DNA of 64,000 bases, taken from contig NC_091936.1 of NCBI RefSeq assembly GCF_041260155.1, positions 37,044,866-37,108,865 of the forward strand, given 5' to 3'. Position 1 is the stretch's first letter; every line of letters begins with the position of its first letter. The notes under the pieces are model-generated. The model ran no database searches and was not told the DNA's origin. It saw nothing but the letters and a program-made list of their open reading frames with translations. A program made the translations under genes and the position numbers. This DNA comes from Ptychodera flava. Lineage: Eukaryota > Hemichordata > Enteropneusta > Ptychoderidae. Below are positions 1 to 13,031 of the stretch, piece by piece.

Positions 1-522
1 TCCAAATAGAGGAAAAGCAGACATCGCAATTGAATTCTCAGTGCCAACAATTATTACCAAGGAACTGTTAGCCGATGTTTATTTCATGCTTCGATAGTAT
101 TTATACGTTTTCATATTTTTGCATTCTCTGCTTGTATTGTCGACAAAGCTGCTGGACAGCTTTAGGGAATTTACTCCATGATAGTGGCTGAAATATGACG
201 ACACAAAGGAAAGGACGTTGGATGACTCGGGATGAATTGTCGCTTGCCAGGTGGGAATGGGGCCAATTTTGTTTGTCGATGACTCTTGCACTGCCTAAGT
301 ACTCATGAAGTAAGGAATCTGCAGCAAAATATTCGGTTCAAAATGTAAGACTGACCATTGGACGGAAGATGAACAAACCGGCCATCTAGCATTCCATCCA
401 ACTTTTGACGCGTCTCAATTCTTTTCGTGAATTGAAGACTGTTACTAAATTCCATTGCCTCAACCGCACACCAATACTCGCAGTAAGGGAAACTTCTGAA
501 ATTAAGGAGATTTCGTAAGTCT
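1..522. other. No gene seen
   Basis: Short frames only; nothing recognised. Confidence 0.5.
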
Positions 523-872
523 GTGATGCATAAATTGGCACGAAGGTAGCGCCGCAGCCATCCAACAAACATACAAACAAACAAAACAACTACCAAAACC
601 AGCCGCTCTCCGCAAACAAATTGTCTTGTTTGGAAGTGATGCATAAAACTGGCACGAAGGTAGCGCTGCAGCCGTCCAAAAAAACAAACAAACAAACAAA
701 CAAAACAACTAACAAATAAAACCAGCCGCTCTCCTCAAACAAACCGTCTTGTTTGGAAGTGATGCATAAAACTGGCACGAAGGTAGCGCTGTCGCCGCCC
801 AACAAACAAACAAACAAAAACAACCAACAAAGCCAGCCGCTCTCAACAAACAAACAGTCTTGTTTGGAAGTT
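523..872. repeat. Tandem repeat, three units of 113-123 bases
   Basis: Units start at 523, 636 and 759 with GTGATGCATAAA, continue with CTGGCACGAAGGTAGCGC and an (ACAA)n stretch of variable length, and end with GTCTTGTTTGGAA. The length differences come from the CAAA microsatellite inside each unit. Confidence 0.9.
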
Positions 873-2766
873 GTGAACTTCACAGGTTCTACATGTCTTG
901 CGTAAACACACATATTAACCTGTGATATGTCATCACTTCAGTTAGTAACTTGAATAAAAAAGTCGAAATATTGTTAAACATATGTTTTTGAAACCAGTTC
1001 AGTCTCTCGATTTTCCACAAAATTCTTCCGATAACCAGTATAACTGTATCAGGGTTATAAATAGCTCTTACACCTCCTGTCATTGTATCTATTTTAATAA
1101 ACATTAATGATATAAAAGGGTGGACCATTTGATATCCTGATTGGGGATCAACTTAAATAGTCCTTAATCTCTTGTTCGTGCATTAGTACTGGCTATATAA
1201 ACTACTGTATTCGCGACGAACCATGTCCAAATTGTTCAGTTGGTTCAAAAGGGAAACAATCTTCATCTTATCGGAATCTTTATCTTATAAAGGCGCATTA
1301 CATTGAAAATAATCTCAATGCGCTGTACACTAAAAAATGAACAATATAAGGATGCAACAAAAATTGTATTAGAAATAAAAGTAAAAACGAAAAGAAACAA
1401 AAGGAAAAGCTACATTTTAAAACTCATCATAGAAACTACGAAAATTACCAATAAAATGGCGTAGAAAGATAAATTTTTAGTTTACTTTTGAAACCATCCA
1501 ATTTTTGAACCGCTTAAATGCGCTATAAGCGAGGTCCACATATTGAAAAAGCCCTATCAACGTAATAAGCTCTATTTCCAATTGGCTGATATAAATTAAC
1601 AACACTGCCATGAGAGTGCACCGAACGTCACGGACTGTGAGCAGTTCACCTGAATACTTTGAAGCGAGAACATTGAGAATTTAAAATGATGATAAGAATT
1701 TCAAATTCAATCCTTTGCTTAACTGGAAACCAATATAATTTATAGAGACAAGGTGTTTCTCCTTCTAGTTTCTAAGCGAGCTGCAGAATTCTGAATTCTT
1801 TGAATTCGATGGGAAATTTCAGAACAGTAATGAAAGGTCGGAGGAGTAGAAAGAATGTGTCATGATCGGGGATAGTTAAAGCGGTTTGAACGATCTCTGC
1901 GATAAATCATATGACAATCACATGATTATCAATTATATGAGAGGGATGTGTTCTACTCTTGAATTGTTGATCACGTGACAGTTTGTGCAGTGGGACATGA
2001 TGGTTGTTTGACATCTGTGACGTCCTATTCCGGGATACTAACCGGTCCTATTTGGGGATACTAACCGGACTGAACTGGTTCCGACTGGATTGAACCGACT
2101 ACACCCGTACCACTAGTAAGATATACCGACAGTGCTCCTTAAGGGTCACATGGCCTCACCAACGCGATACCCTGTGACGTGTCAAGAAAATTACAAACTA
2201 CATACTTAATGCCCAACATCGCCATGCAGTGTTCTGACAGGGTTTCGACCAAAACTCTGTAAGGGGATTATGCGTGAAAACTATTTTTACCCGTTGTAAA
2301 TATGGCAAGCAATGTGAACTTTGGGTGAGTTTGAACCTAGAGGTCCGTGAAACTGAGATTTTAGAATTAATCAGGACACAAAGACTGGCTGGAACAATAT
2401 TAAGGTTCATGATGGAAACATGCTGAAAATTTTAATGAATCGAGCTGCTGCATGAGCATGCGCCTGCTACCCTGAGTGAGCTAGAAGACGTAGACCTCAG
2501 CCGGCATATGTGCAACTGTGGCTAGCAATGATGCCACTCCTATTTGTTTCAGTTGGAAACCAAGGGCAGCAACAATTTCTACCCTATAATATTCCCGTTA
2601 TCTACCAGAGGTGCTAGGTGGACTTGTCCAACCAACGGATGCAGTTTGAGTGCAAAAATAATGTACAAAATGTTTTCGGCTTAAACCTCTTTCAAGTACC
2701 ACATACCAGATTACCATTAATCATATTTCCGCCACCTCATGCTTGAAAAATGCCATTCACAGACTA
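873..2766. other. No gene seen
   Basis: AT-rich. A small duplication, GGGATACTAACCGG, occurs twice near 2033-2068. Nothing else was recognised. Confidence 0.5.
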
Positions 2767-2926
2767 ACACCGGACCCTAGATGCAATGATTGTAGCCTTG
2801 GTTGGCCGTGGGGCTTGGGCTTCTGTCGTACGGCTCGCGCCTTGCACAACCAAGGTGCGACCAGCACGACAGAAGCCCAAGCCCACGGCCAACCAAGGCT
2901 ACAATTATTGCAGCTACACCGGACCC
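2767..2926. mobile_element. Foldback element with 11-base flanking direct repeats
   Basis: Near-perfect inverted arms of about 45 bases (2783-2829 and 2863-2911; core TTGGTTGGCCGTGGG) around a loop of about 35 bases. ACACCGGACCC occurs on both sides (2767-2777 and 2916-2926), as expected of a target duplication. Confidence 0.75.
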
Positions 2927-4290
2927 CAATATACAAGGTGACAGGTTGTCATGCTATCTGATTAAGGTATACAGTCACCGGTAATCTAAATATGCCCATA
3001 TATGGTCAAAGGGGCGTTCCTTGGTATTCAAAATGTCCATGTGAGGGCGCTGTTTTTAAAAAGCGGCCACCCGCTTAAAATCTGTGATTGGTTAGATTTT
3101 CTCTTTCCATGGTAACTGTGGCAAAATTGGAATAGGTGACAGTATACCTTTAAGGTAAAGTGCGACGAATTCGGACGCGCACGCGCTTTAGAACGTTTCT
3201 GCGCAGATTTAACTCCAGCCTGCCGCAAATGGTTTATTTTGTAGCGCATGTATTTAACATCACCTGTCATAGTTGAAATTGCGCTTTTACCTAATTTTTT
3301 GACCCAGTCTCTTAGAAATACATGTGACCTATAACCTTGTCATATTTTGACCCCCTAGGAAGCTGGTTTTTATTTAATATGAGCGAAAAAATAACATTTC
3401 TCTCCATTTACATGGCGCATATTACCCATTCACCTGGAGATATTGTATAAAGTAGCGTGGTGACACCACTTTATTAAAAGTGTAAACTAAATTGTATTAT
3501 GTCAGGATTTTATTCGCCAAGTTTGGTCAAAATGATACCATTCAAAGCGACAGGAAGAAAGTTCGAAAATTATGTAGTGATATAATTTCGATATCGTCAT
3601 TTTGTAATCGATATTTGTGTTAAAATTTCTTTACAAACATCATGAAAACTATACATTCGATAGATATGGATCTTAAGTCTTGGTATTTATTAAAATTAAC
3701 TCATTTGCTAAGCGTTTTATAATTGCTTTCTTTAGTTTAAGCGAATTATATCATTTTATTTATTTCTAACGACGCTATTTTAACGTCCCTTTCCATGGAA
3801 ACGAGCGTGGTGACCCCCATTTTTTATTTCATTTTTGCACTTGCACAACTTCCAAGAATATTTGTGCAAAGTTTCAAGAAAATGACACCACAACCTAATT
3901 TTTACGTAATTCGTAGTACTTCACCTTAACTGACTCCATGTTGATAAAGAGCAGGTAGACAAAACAGACATTCAAGGGACAATTTTCCAGAAAAGACATA
4001 TTAATCATACTGATTGTACGACTTTTATTTGATCCAACTCAATAATAACTAAACTTGCAAACAACACACAATGGCGATTAAGACAGTGCGAAAATAGAAA
4101 TGTTAGTACCATGTTGCTATTATCTGAAAAACTTCACTGGATACAAATAGGTGATTTTAATAACATTTCAACTTCATTTTCACTCATGTGATACTTTTGG
4201 AGTGTTGTCGAAAATCTCCGAGAGTAAACCATTGTACAAATGCCACAATTTTTGCTCACGTGTTTACACAGTGAGCATATGTCGCAGGGA
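2927..4290. other. No gene seen
   Basis: No family-like frames and no strong repeats. Confidence 0.5.
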
Positions 4291-4350
<60 letters not shown>

Positions 4351-4369
4351 TGTCTGTCTGTCTGTCTGT
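4291..4369. repeat. (TCTG)n microsatellite
   Basis: About 20 copies of TCTG/TGTC with a few interruptions near its right end. Confidence 0.95.
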
Positions 4370-4599
4370 TGTCCGATATCTCAAAAACGGCTCATCAGAT
4401 CAGAATCAAATCTGGTACATGTATTCAGTTAGCAAATGGCAAGAACTGATTAGTTTTTGAGGGGTGTGGCGTGCATATTTTTGCTCATTTGCATAATTAA
4501 TGATTTTAGAAAAAAAAGGATATACATTAAAAACGACTACACACAATTTGATTTGCTACAAGTGTTGATCACACCAAGATATATCAGCAGTGGGAACCA

Positions 4600-5900
4600 T
4601 TAAGGGGTGACATGAAAGATAAATGCTACTTTATTTTAATGAACTTTCCTAACTAGGGATATATGTCTGATTTTACTCGATCAAAATTAACCAAACTTGG
4701 TATGTATATTATAGATACTATGATTTAACATTATTGAAAGTTATTAAGCGTTTTAACTTCAGTCAATTCCTAATTTGCATATTTCATGAACTTTGTTAAT
4801 TAGGGATATATATTTGAAATGACTGGACCAAAGTTGATGAAACTTGCTATATGTATTGAAGCCACTATGATACAACATTTTTGAAAATCATTAAGCATTT
4901 TTACTGCAGCCAATTCCGAATTTGCATATTAATGAACTTACCCAATTAGGGATATATATCTAAATTAACTTGAGTGTAGTTGTTGAAACTTGCTATATAC
5001 ATCAAAGATACTGTGATATAACATTATTGCATTATCGAAAGTCAAAAGACATTTTTACTTCATCCAAAACATAATTTGAATATAAATGAATTTTCATAAT
5101 TAGGGATATTTATCTGAATTGACTTGATCAAACACTGGGCAAAATGCTTGATATACAACAATATATACACATATACTGATTCTGTACATGTGTCAAATAC
5201 ATTCAGTATACAGTACGTATGCTAATAAAATGCAAAACTACAGTGTACACTTAGTTTGCAAACATCTGCATTACGTATACTCATGATCTGCATAGAAATA
5301 CGCTACGCATATCAACGTATTGGAATGATCAATATGCAAAGATATACGCTGCATATGCAATAAGTATTCAGTTCCATATACATCAATATACGTAAATATG
5401 CTAAGCGCATATCAAGCATTTTGTCTAGTGAAAATTGACGAAACTTGCTATGTACATTTAAGACACTATAATACAATATTATTGAAAGTCATTAAGCATT
5501 TCTCTTCAGCCAATTCCTAATTTGCATATTTAATGATCTTTCCTTATTACAGATATATATCTGAATTGACCCAACCAAAGTTCACAAAATTTGCTACACA
5601 TATTGCAGATACCATGGTACAAAATTATTGACAATCATTAAGCATTTTTACTTGAGTCAATTCCTAATTTACATATTTAATGAACTTTGCTTATTAGGGA
5701 TATATACCGGGATTTACTTGATCAAAGTTGGCAAAACATGCTACGTACATTGATGATTATACCAGGTACTAGGTTAAAAACAATATCGAAAGTCATTTAC
5801 ATTTTCATGTCAGCTAATTTATAATTTGCATATCTAATGAGCTTTCACAGCTCGGCATATATGGCTTGAAAGATTTAACCAACGGTAATTACACTTGCTA
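4600..5900. repeat. Degenerate satellite, unit about 150 bases
   Basis: The phrase TAGGGATATAT recurs at roughly 4650, 4800, 4950, 5100, 5695 and in weaker forms near 5545 and 5850, each followed by a GAAACTTGCTATATACAT-like phrase and CATTAAGCATTTTTACT. Units are diverged. An inverted-repeat element (5133-5430) is inserted in the array. Confidence 0.75.
5133..5430. mobile_element. MITE-like element with 22-base inverted ends
   Basis: The left end is CACTGGGCAAAATGCTTGAT. The right end (5409-5430), read on the other strand, is CACTAGACAAAATGCTTGAT; 20 of 22 bases match. The interior of about 250 bases is AT-rich with no coding frame. It interrupts a unit of the surrounding satellite. Confidence 0.7.
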
Positions 5901-6377
5901 TATAAAGTGGTGATACAATAAGAGCAGTCAAATAACTTTAATATTTTTATTTCAGCTAATTACATATCTGTATACTTCATAAACTTTGAGAATTAATCGG
6001 TGGTGGTTATTGTTCATTATGTTGATCATAATAATTTCAATGTAAGTTGCAAACATGTGGCAAAGGTTCAAATTTACACATAACTTCAACATATGATAGA
6101 ACACGTGAGCATTTTCTGTTCATATCTGGTTCAATGTAATATTGTGTATTTGGGTAAGCTTATGTATGAACGATGATTAAACTATATTGCTACCGTTATT
6201 GGAAAGGGGTCTTCTTCGTAACAGCTGCCTGTCACTGCCATGAAATATGACATGGCTCGATGTCGTTTTCAATACATTTATTACTGGCTCTACAAAAGCT
6301 AAATACACAACTCAATTGACTGTCGACTAAATAGCAACGTGTCTCGTGTAGTCTTAGGTAAGTTATCTGTTACTATG

Positions 6378-6530
6378 AGGTTATCCCTGATATCACCTCT
6401 TGGTGGGGTCGTATTGCTGCGAGTGCGGTTGTGGGCCGCATCACACGAGTCGAAGACGAGTGTGATGCGGCCAACAACCGCACGAGCAGCAATACGACCC
6501 TACCAAGAGGTGATATCGAGGGATAACCTC
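6378..6530. mobile_element. Palindromic foldback element
   Basis: Arms of about 70 bases (6378-6447 and 6459-6530) with few mismatches, starting GAGGTTATCCC and containing TCGTATTGCTGC. The loop is about 11 bases. Confidence 0.75.
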
Positions 6531-6937
6531 TTTATCATATACCTTTGCCCACGTTATTGAATGAATAAATCTCGTATATTAAAATATGATACGTTTCAAT
6601 GTGGTTTTTCTGGATGGACTACATTTGTTTGCATCATCTTGCTAAGGCGGATTGATATACTAGCGTCTGACGTAATCTATCAGCTGGCTCATTGCCAATT
6701 ATTATACGGTTGAACAGATAAATGCTTGAACTCTGTCGTCAAACATGTAGGATATCTACCGAATCGGTACGGTACATGCAATGTTGTGTTTGGTGTTATT
6801 TTCCAGAACGCATTTACCATGAATACACGATATTTTTCAAAGTTGTGCTTTTGAATTTGCCGGTCCTCCGACATGTCCGATTTGCTTGTCGTCTGCGCGT
6901 CTGTGCTTATGCACAGACGGAACAGCTGGTCTCAGTG

Positions 6938-7117
6938 CACAGGCGCTCCTTAGTTGGGTAGTCTGCTAAGTAGATCGATTTTCGGATCGATCTATTGATC
7001 CTGTAGTCGATATGCCCGCCACTTAGGTTGCAGTGGCGGGCATATCGACTACGGGATCAATAGATCGATCCGAAAATCGATCTACTTAGCAGACTACCCA
7101 ACTAAGGAGCGCCTGTG
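6938..7117. mobile_element. Near-perfect 180-base palindrome
   Basis: Arms of about 85 bases (6938-7022 and 7033-7117) starting CACAGGCGCTCC, around a 10-base loop. Flanks TCTCAGTG (6930-6937) and TCTGAGTG (7118-7125) look like an 8-base target duplication with one change. Confidence 0.8.
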
Positions 7118-7369
7118 TCTGAGTGTCATCGATCTGTCAGTGCCCGTACGGTGTGATGCATCCTCTGCTCTTTAATTTGTTCAAATTGGTAGCACTAATA
7201 GCAGGTTAATCCGATATCGACACATGTGTTTTATTTAGTTTCCCTGCATTTCCCTATGCTCCAAAACCCTGCCACTTTTGGAGATCGGACATGATATTGT
7301 AGTTAAAGTCAAAATCATAGACGGGCACCATAGTTTGTTTTGATTAGGGCGCCAACATGTAAGTAGTCC

Positions 7370-7540
7370 GGTATGCAAATCAACAGGCCGTATCAGGCTT
7401 TGTTATGTAAATCAACAGGTCGTATCACTTTTTCATATGCAAATATTCAATTGAATGAAAGAAAGACGTGCTGATCATTCCTTTCATATGCAAATCAACA
7501 AGGCGTATCACTTTATTGACATGCAAATCAACATGATAAA
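7370..7540. repeat. Short degenerate repeats with ATGCAAATCAACA
   Basis: ATGCAAATCAACA-like phrases followed by GGCGTATCA or GGTCGTATCA occur four to five times at uneven spacing. No other feature is seen here. Confidence 0.6.
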
Positions 7541-7984
7541 TCATGTCACTGAACTCAGTACAGACACAATACAGGGCATAGGTATATGATAATGATTAGC
7601 ATTGTATTCATAGCAACTCTTATTAAGTCAAGACTTCTTTCGAGTTCTATTTGAACAGTGTTTGTCATCCAATTATTGTGGCCAGTATGTTGTTCTGTCT
7701 AGTTGTCAATAATTTTCTAATGTCGATTGTCGTCCTATTTGCACAAAATTCCTATTCAACTAAATAGGTTCGCCTAACAAGACTTAGGGGTGGACTATTC
7801 TAAGTCGAACAGTTGTCTGGAGATTATTCTGCCCTGCACAAGGCAATCCGGTTGCTACATTTATCTACCTAACAGTATTCATTATGGTATTTCACATGCT
7901 TCTTAACTGCTCTTCCACTCCAGGTTCTAATTACATCTCTTTGTTTTCCTGAGCTTCAGGCAACGGAGTATGATATTTTCAATT

Positions 7985-8360
7985 GTTTGTTGTTGTTCCA
8001 CTGTGGGCGTTGACTTCTCCACTGTGGTTGGTTGTACTGGATCTGCTGACTCATAGTTGTCAAGCATAGATAGATCCCGGGTTTTCAACTCTGTTTTGTC
8101 TGGTAAGATATTTTCAACCGTTGGTTATTGTTGTTCCACTGAGGGCGTTGACGTCTCCACTGTGGTTGCTTTACTGGATCTGCTGACTCATAGCTGTCAA
8201 GCATAGATAGATCCCGGGTTTTCAACTCTGTTTTGTCTGGTAAGATATTTTCGACCGTTGGTTGTTGTTGTTCCACTGAGGGCGTTGAGTCTTCCATTGT
8301 GGTTGGTTTAACTGGATCTGCTGACTAATTGTTGTCAAGCATAGATAGATCCGGGGTCTT
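7985..8360. repeat. Tandem repeat of about 138 bases, three units
   Basis: Three head-to-tail units begin near 7994, 8133 and 8270, spacings 139 and 137, each with GTTCCACTG, GATCTGCTGAC and CAAGCATAGATAGATCC. It lies at the left (3') part of the Ty3/Gypsy fossil and may be an internal expansion of it. Confidence 0.85.
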
Positions 8361-8544
8361 CAACACAAATAATAGGTGTCTTCGGTTTTTCTCAAAGTAC
8401 CACTTTGCGTTTGTACAATGTGTAAGCGTGGTGCTGTATCAGCTTGCACTACTCTTGCTGGACTTTTTCCATCAATTTTCTCCATCCAATTTTACTTGGA
8501 CATTGTCTCCAGGTAACAGCTTTAGTAGGCTTTTGGCTCCATGC

Positions 8545-9165
8545 CTCAGGTGCCGCCAACTGGTAGATTTCATCAGTTTCGCAAAATCATCATAAAACAT
8601 GTTTTGAAGTCTGATATACCGATTTTACTTTTTTTGACCTTGACCTAAAATTTGACATTGAAATTAGAGCTGTTCGTAACTGCCCTTCCACTAGCATACA
8701 CGGGAAAAATGCCCTCCCACTGAATTTTGACGCCCACTGCCCTCCAGTATCTATTGTCTGCCCGCTCCCCACTCCCCACAACAATTCAAGCTCCCCACTG
8801 CCCTCTCCCCACTACTGACATTCCCCATTGCCCACTTAATGTCCTGTAGGCAATCAAAGACAGCGCAAAACCTTGAAAGCAGCTAGTACTATACCTTAGA
8901 ACATTGCGCCCCTCTAAGTTAGGCGCTTATATATCCCCACAGGTTTTATCAAGCACGACTTTCCCCTCCCTCTCCGTATTTTCGCTACCCACTGTCAAAA
9001 ACTTTCTCCCCGCCCACTGAAAAAATGAGATTTCTTCCCCGCCCACACTAAATACTGACTTTTTTTCTCCCCGTCCGCTGATTAGTTTTGAAATTTGCCC
9101 GCCCGCTGAAAAATTGCGCACGAACACCTTTTTGCACGAACAGCTTAGCTGGCGGCACCTGATGC
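8545..9165. mobile_element. C-rich insertion with inverted ends inside the Gypsy fossil
   Basis: The ends share an inverted match (CAGGTGCCGCCAACT on the left; its near-complement around 9146-9165). The interior is made of degenerate C-rich phrases such as CTCCCCGCCCACTGA. Gypsy-related coding resumes just right of it, so it looks like a later insertion of a non-autonomous element. Similar purine-rich phrases occur at 36.8-37.2 kb. Confidence 0.5.
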
Positions 9166-11495
9166 CTTTTGTTGAATTCTTGCTCGTATGCACCTTTTAC
9201 CTTTTATCTGCAGCACTGACTAATTCTAAGTCGGGTTGTCTTGGCTTTAGTTTTGCTGCTATTGTGGGCAGTGTGGTACGAATTTGGAGTTCAATCATCA
9301 GTTGACAGAGACTCATGCCCGTTGCTGCTGTTAGAGTTGTTCGGTAGCTCATTAATACAAGAAATACGTCATCTTGCATTAGGATTTTCTTAGCGATGTA
9401 CACCACTTTCCACCTCCCCATTGAATTGCAGGTTATGTGGAATAGGTGTGGTGAATCGAAATCCATACCCTCTGCCGAACTCTTCGAAATCTGCTGATGT
9501 AAACTGTGGACCATTGTTGGACATATTTCTTCTTGGATTCCCCACCTGGCAAACAGATTTTGCAGCTTTCCAATAACTTGTTCGCTGGTTGTACTTGTCA
9601 TATGTATGATTTCTAAGTATCTGCTTTAATGTTCCATGACGACAATGTATTTCTTATTTTTGAGATCGCATAGATCGACAGCTATTTTTTGCCATGGTCT
9701 CTCTGGCAATGGTGTTGCCATCATGAATTGGCTCTTTTCGTTGTGTTGATTTTGTTTTCCATGTGGAATTTGCAATTAGCTATCTTCCTTTTGATATCGC
9801 TGGTGATGCCTGGCCACCATAATGCATGTATTGCTCGTTCATGGTATATTATCACACCTTGATGTCCCTCGTGGATTTTCTCCAGGACTTCCTCTCTCAT
9901 TGTGGCTGGTATGACAATTCTGTCTTGATAAATGAGTTTGCCATCGTTCAATGACACCTGGTTTCTTACTAAGTAGTATTGTTGAATTTCGTCTGGCACT
10001 TCTCTTGCTCGTTTTGGCCATCCTAGACTGGTATATTCTAGTCCTAACCTCAGTTGTTCATCATTCATCGTTGCATTTCTGACTCCTTTCATCTAGTCTG
10101 GTGTTCCTGATTTGATTGCTTCCAGATAATCGACATGTTCTTGTATGTCTCCTTTCGTATAAGGATTTTCTATACACTGAATATGATTTCTTGACAGTGT
10201 GTCAACCACTACTAATTCTTTTCCAGGTACGTATACTGACTTCGAGTCGAATATCATCAAGCTTAGTAGTTAGCATTGGCATCTCAGTGGTGCCTTGTCG
10301 ATGTTTTTGCTGTTGATCACTCGTACTGGTGGTTTGTGGTCAGTCTGTAGTGTGAATGGCTCTAGACCGGTGATGTATCGGGAGAATTTCTCACAGGCCC
10401 GAACAACCGCTAAACCTTTTCGATTTGTGCGTACCGCTGCTCTGCTTTCAATAAGTGTACGTAAAGCCTGCAACAGGCCTTTTGACACCAAAATGTTGTT
10501 GCAGCAAGACTGAACCTTGTCCGTTGCTGCTGGCATCTGCACTCACTATTGTTGGCTTGCCTGGGTCATGGAATGCAAGTATTGGCGAAGTAGATGCCAG
10601 TTGCTACATTTTCTGGAATACTTCAGCTTACTTTACGCTCCAGACCCATGCTAAATTTGTCTTCAGTAAGTCACTTATTGGCTGTATCACTGTTGACAAA
10701 TTTGGTAGGAATTTTCCCAGATACTGAGTTTACAATACCGAGTAGTTGTTTTAGCACGTTTCTTATGTTGGCGGTTTCAACTATTGAATTGCCTTTCTTT
10801 TTCTGGATCCGCGCTGACCAAATCTGCGTTGATTATTCATCCAAAGAACTTGCTTTTCTTATCCTGCATTTACTCTGGTTTAATTTCAGTCCGGACTCTT
10901 CAATGACTTTTAGCGTACTATCAAAGTGGATGCCATGGTCCTGTCGTGCCATGTATATAAGAGAATTTGCCTGTATCTTACAAAGCGCTGCTTCCATTTT
11001 TGCCACTCTGGGCAAAGCTGAAGTTTTGAAGAGACTTGATGTTCGTTTGTGCTGTTATCTTGGTCTTTCTTTGCTCTGGGTGTTCAGTAGTTCACCGCTG
11101 CCACCATGTCATGAAATACGACGAGGCTCGATGTCGTGTTCAATACATGTGTCGCTGTCTCATTTAGTCTGATGTAAAGTAATCTGATACTGATAAAGAT
11201 ACTGATTAGCATTGTAGTCATAGCAACTCTTAGTATCTCAAGGCAGTCACCATTAATGTCGATCACATTTGTTCCAACTTCTGCCAAAGCGAGGCTGTGT
11301 TGTTTGGTCGTCCAGTACAGGAACAGCCATCGGAAGCTCGCCCTCGTCGTATGCCCAAACGCGTCCTAGTAAGCAACTGGGGACACTGGATCCTCGAACA
11401 GTGAATGTTGATGTTGTAAGTGTGATAAAGTAACTCCTCAATACTGTGTAGGCAATATAAATGCTAGTCATGAATGAATATATTGAACTTTATTT

Positions 11496-11870
11496 AAGGT
11501 AGTATGCGCCTCGAAAGTGAAAGACTTATAAATTTTGCTCAAACTTTCCTGAATGAAACTTTCAAACATTCTCCTACCAAATCAACAATAAAAATCGGGG
11601 GTCACCGTGCAAAGTTTGGAACTAGCGAAACAAATTACCCAACATTTTGCGATATTTGAAATTCAAAATGGCCGCCATCCCTGTGTTAACTCTATGGGGA
11701 AAATTAAATTTTGGATTTTCGAAAAACTAGGATGGTGAAAGTTTTTCCTTTCCCAAGATCTTTAAAATTACCCCGACAAGAGGTAGATCAGAAAAGACTT
11801 GTAGAATTTGAGTCTAACTATCTGTCCAAGAGGCGCGCTGATTACACTACCTGTTGAATCATTAACAGAT
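11496..11870. repeat. Dispersed repeat, also present at 47.46 kb
   Basis: AAGGTAGTATGCGCC, ACTTTCCTGAATGAAACTTT and TTCAAAATGGCCGCCATCCC match 47456-47620 in the same orientation. In the second copy the left end is repeated inverted on the right; here I see no clear right end. Confidence 0.6.
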
Positions 11871-12837
11871 TATTTCTGGGAAACAAAGGAACAACATATC
11901 ATCACAGTCTGCTCGATCGGATGTGTCTATAAACGGTCCTGGCGGTGTTTTCTCCCGATTTTTGTACCTTGCAAGATGCCAATCAATAAAGCTGAGCTCT
12001 ACAATGATACCAAATTGACAAAAAATAGTAGAAAAAATAAAAAAAACTCCGACATAAATATTTTCTGTAAACTTTACAAGCAACAACACTGGCGTTTTCA
12101 GATTTTTTTTTATTTTTTTATTTATTTATTTACCTTTTGAACAGTTTAAACAGCAAAAGCAAAGGCTGCAGAAAAAGCAGTGTCATTAAGTACAAAACAC
12201 AAGCACACAAGAAAAACGCTAACGGAAAGAGTGTCCATCGTTAAACATAAATAAATTGTAAGTCTTTAAGAGCAGTGTTTCCCATATTCCAGAGAGCTTT
12301 TATGTATGTCTTGGTCCATTTTGAGACATTTTCTCCCAAGTTGTTGTCCATCTCCCACAACGTCTTGCTAAATCGTGAAAATGGGCTTCAAGTTTCCTGT
12401 CCTCGAGCCACGTGCAAATGTATGTTCAAGCGTCACCTATTATTTCTCTTAGAAGGAAAATGAATCTTTAACAATTTGTACATATTGCAGAATTAAAATC
12501 TATTACGATGTAAATTTATTACATTTTGAAACAGTGCTTAGGAGGGTCTATTAAATCGTACAAGACTATCAACCAAACATGAGATTGCACCCATTGTTTT
12601 CCTTTTATTCAACTTGGTATGACGAGCACAAAATTGATCCAATTAATATGATAAAAACAATTACATATTTAGCATTTTGATATAGCACTCGTGACCAGTG
12701 CCTATCTTGTATCTAGTCTGTCTTTTTATCATTTCAGCGCAATGCAACTTATCACAGAAAGACTTGCTTTTACTTTATGAACTGTTAACGAGTTGTTTAT
12801 TCTGGGCGATATGATCATCAACGAAGCAGTCTATAGT
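11871..12837. other. No gene seen
   Basis: AT-rich, with a poly-T/ATTT run at 12104-12135; no coding recognised. Confidence 0.5.
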
Positions 12838-13031
12838 AAACACCTATTACCTGGTCATGAGGGCTTTAGTGCCCGTCTATTACCCCGAGGAGCCGTGTGT
12901 TACCAGAAACACATTGCTATTCCCCGAGGCCGTAGGCCGAGGGGTATAGCGATGTGTTTCTGGTAACACACGGCCACGAGGGGTAATGAACGGGCGCTAT
13001 AGCCCGATTTAAGACCAGGTTGTAGGTGTTT
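12838..13031. mobile_element. Palindromic foldback element
   Basis: Arms of about 92 bases (12838-12931 and 12936-13031) with scattered mismatches; the outer tips read AAACACCTA on both strands and the centre is CGAGGCCGTAGGCCGAG. Confidence 0.75.

Larger units (their letters stand above)
7594..11240 (-). mobile_element. Ty3/Gypsy LTR retrotransposon fossil, broken
   Basis: Minus-strand pieces typical of a Ty3/Gypsy pol: a reverse-transcriptase piece near 10.8-11.0 kb, RNase H near 10.27-10.54 kb (LQTDHKPP), an integrase zinc-binding region near 9.72-10.09 kb (HEGHQG) and an integrase core near 9.2-9.6 kb. The element is clearly broken, with at least half a dozen breaks, and interrupted by a C-rich insertion at about 8.55-9.17 kb. 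About 30 bases are shared in direct orientation between 7594-7622 and 11204-11232, and about 40 bases between 6239-6277 and 11110-11148. These may be remnants of its terminal repeats, with palindromic elements inserted in the left one. The decay suggests an old insertion. Confidence 0.8.
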
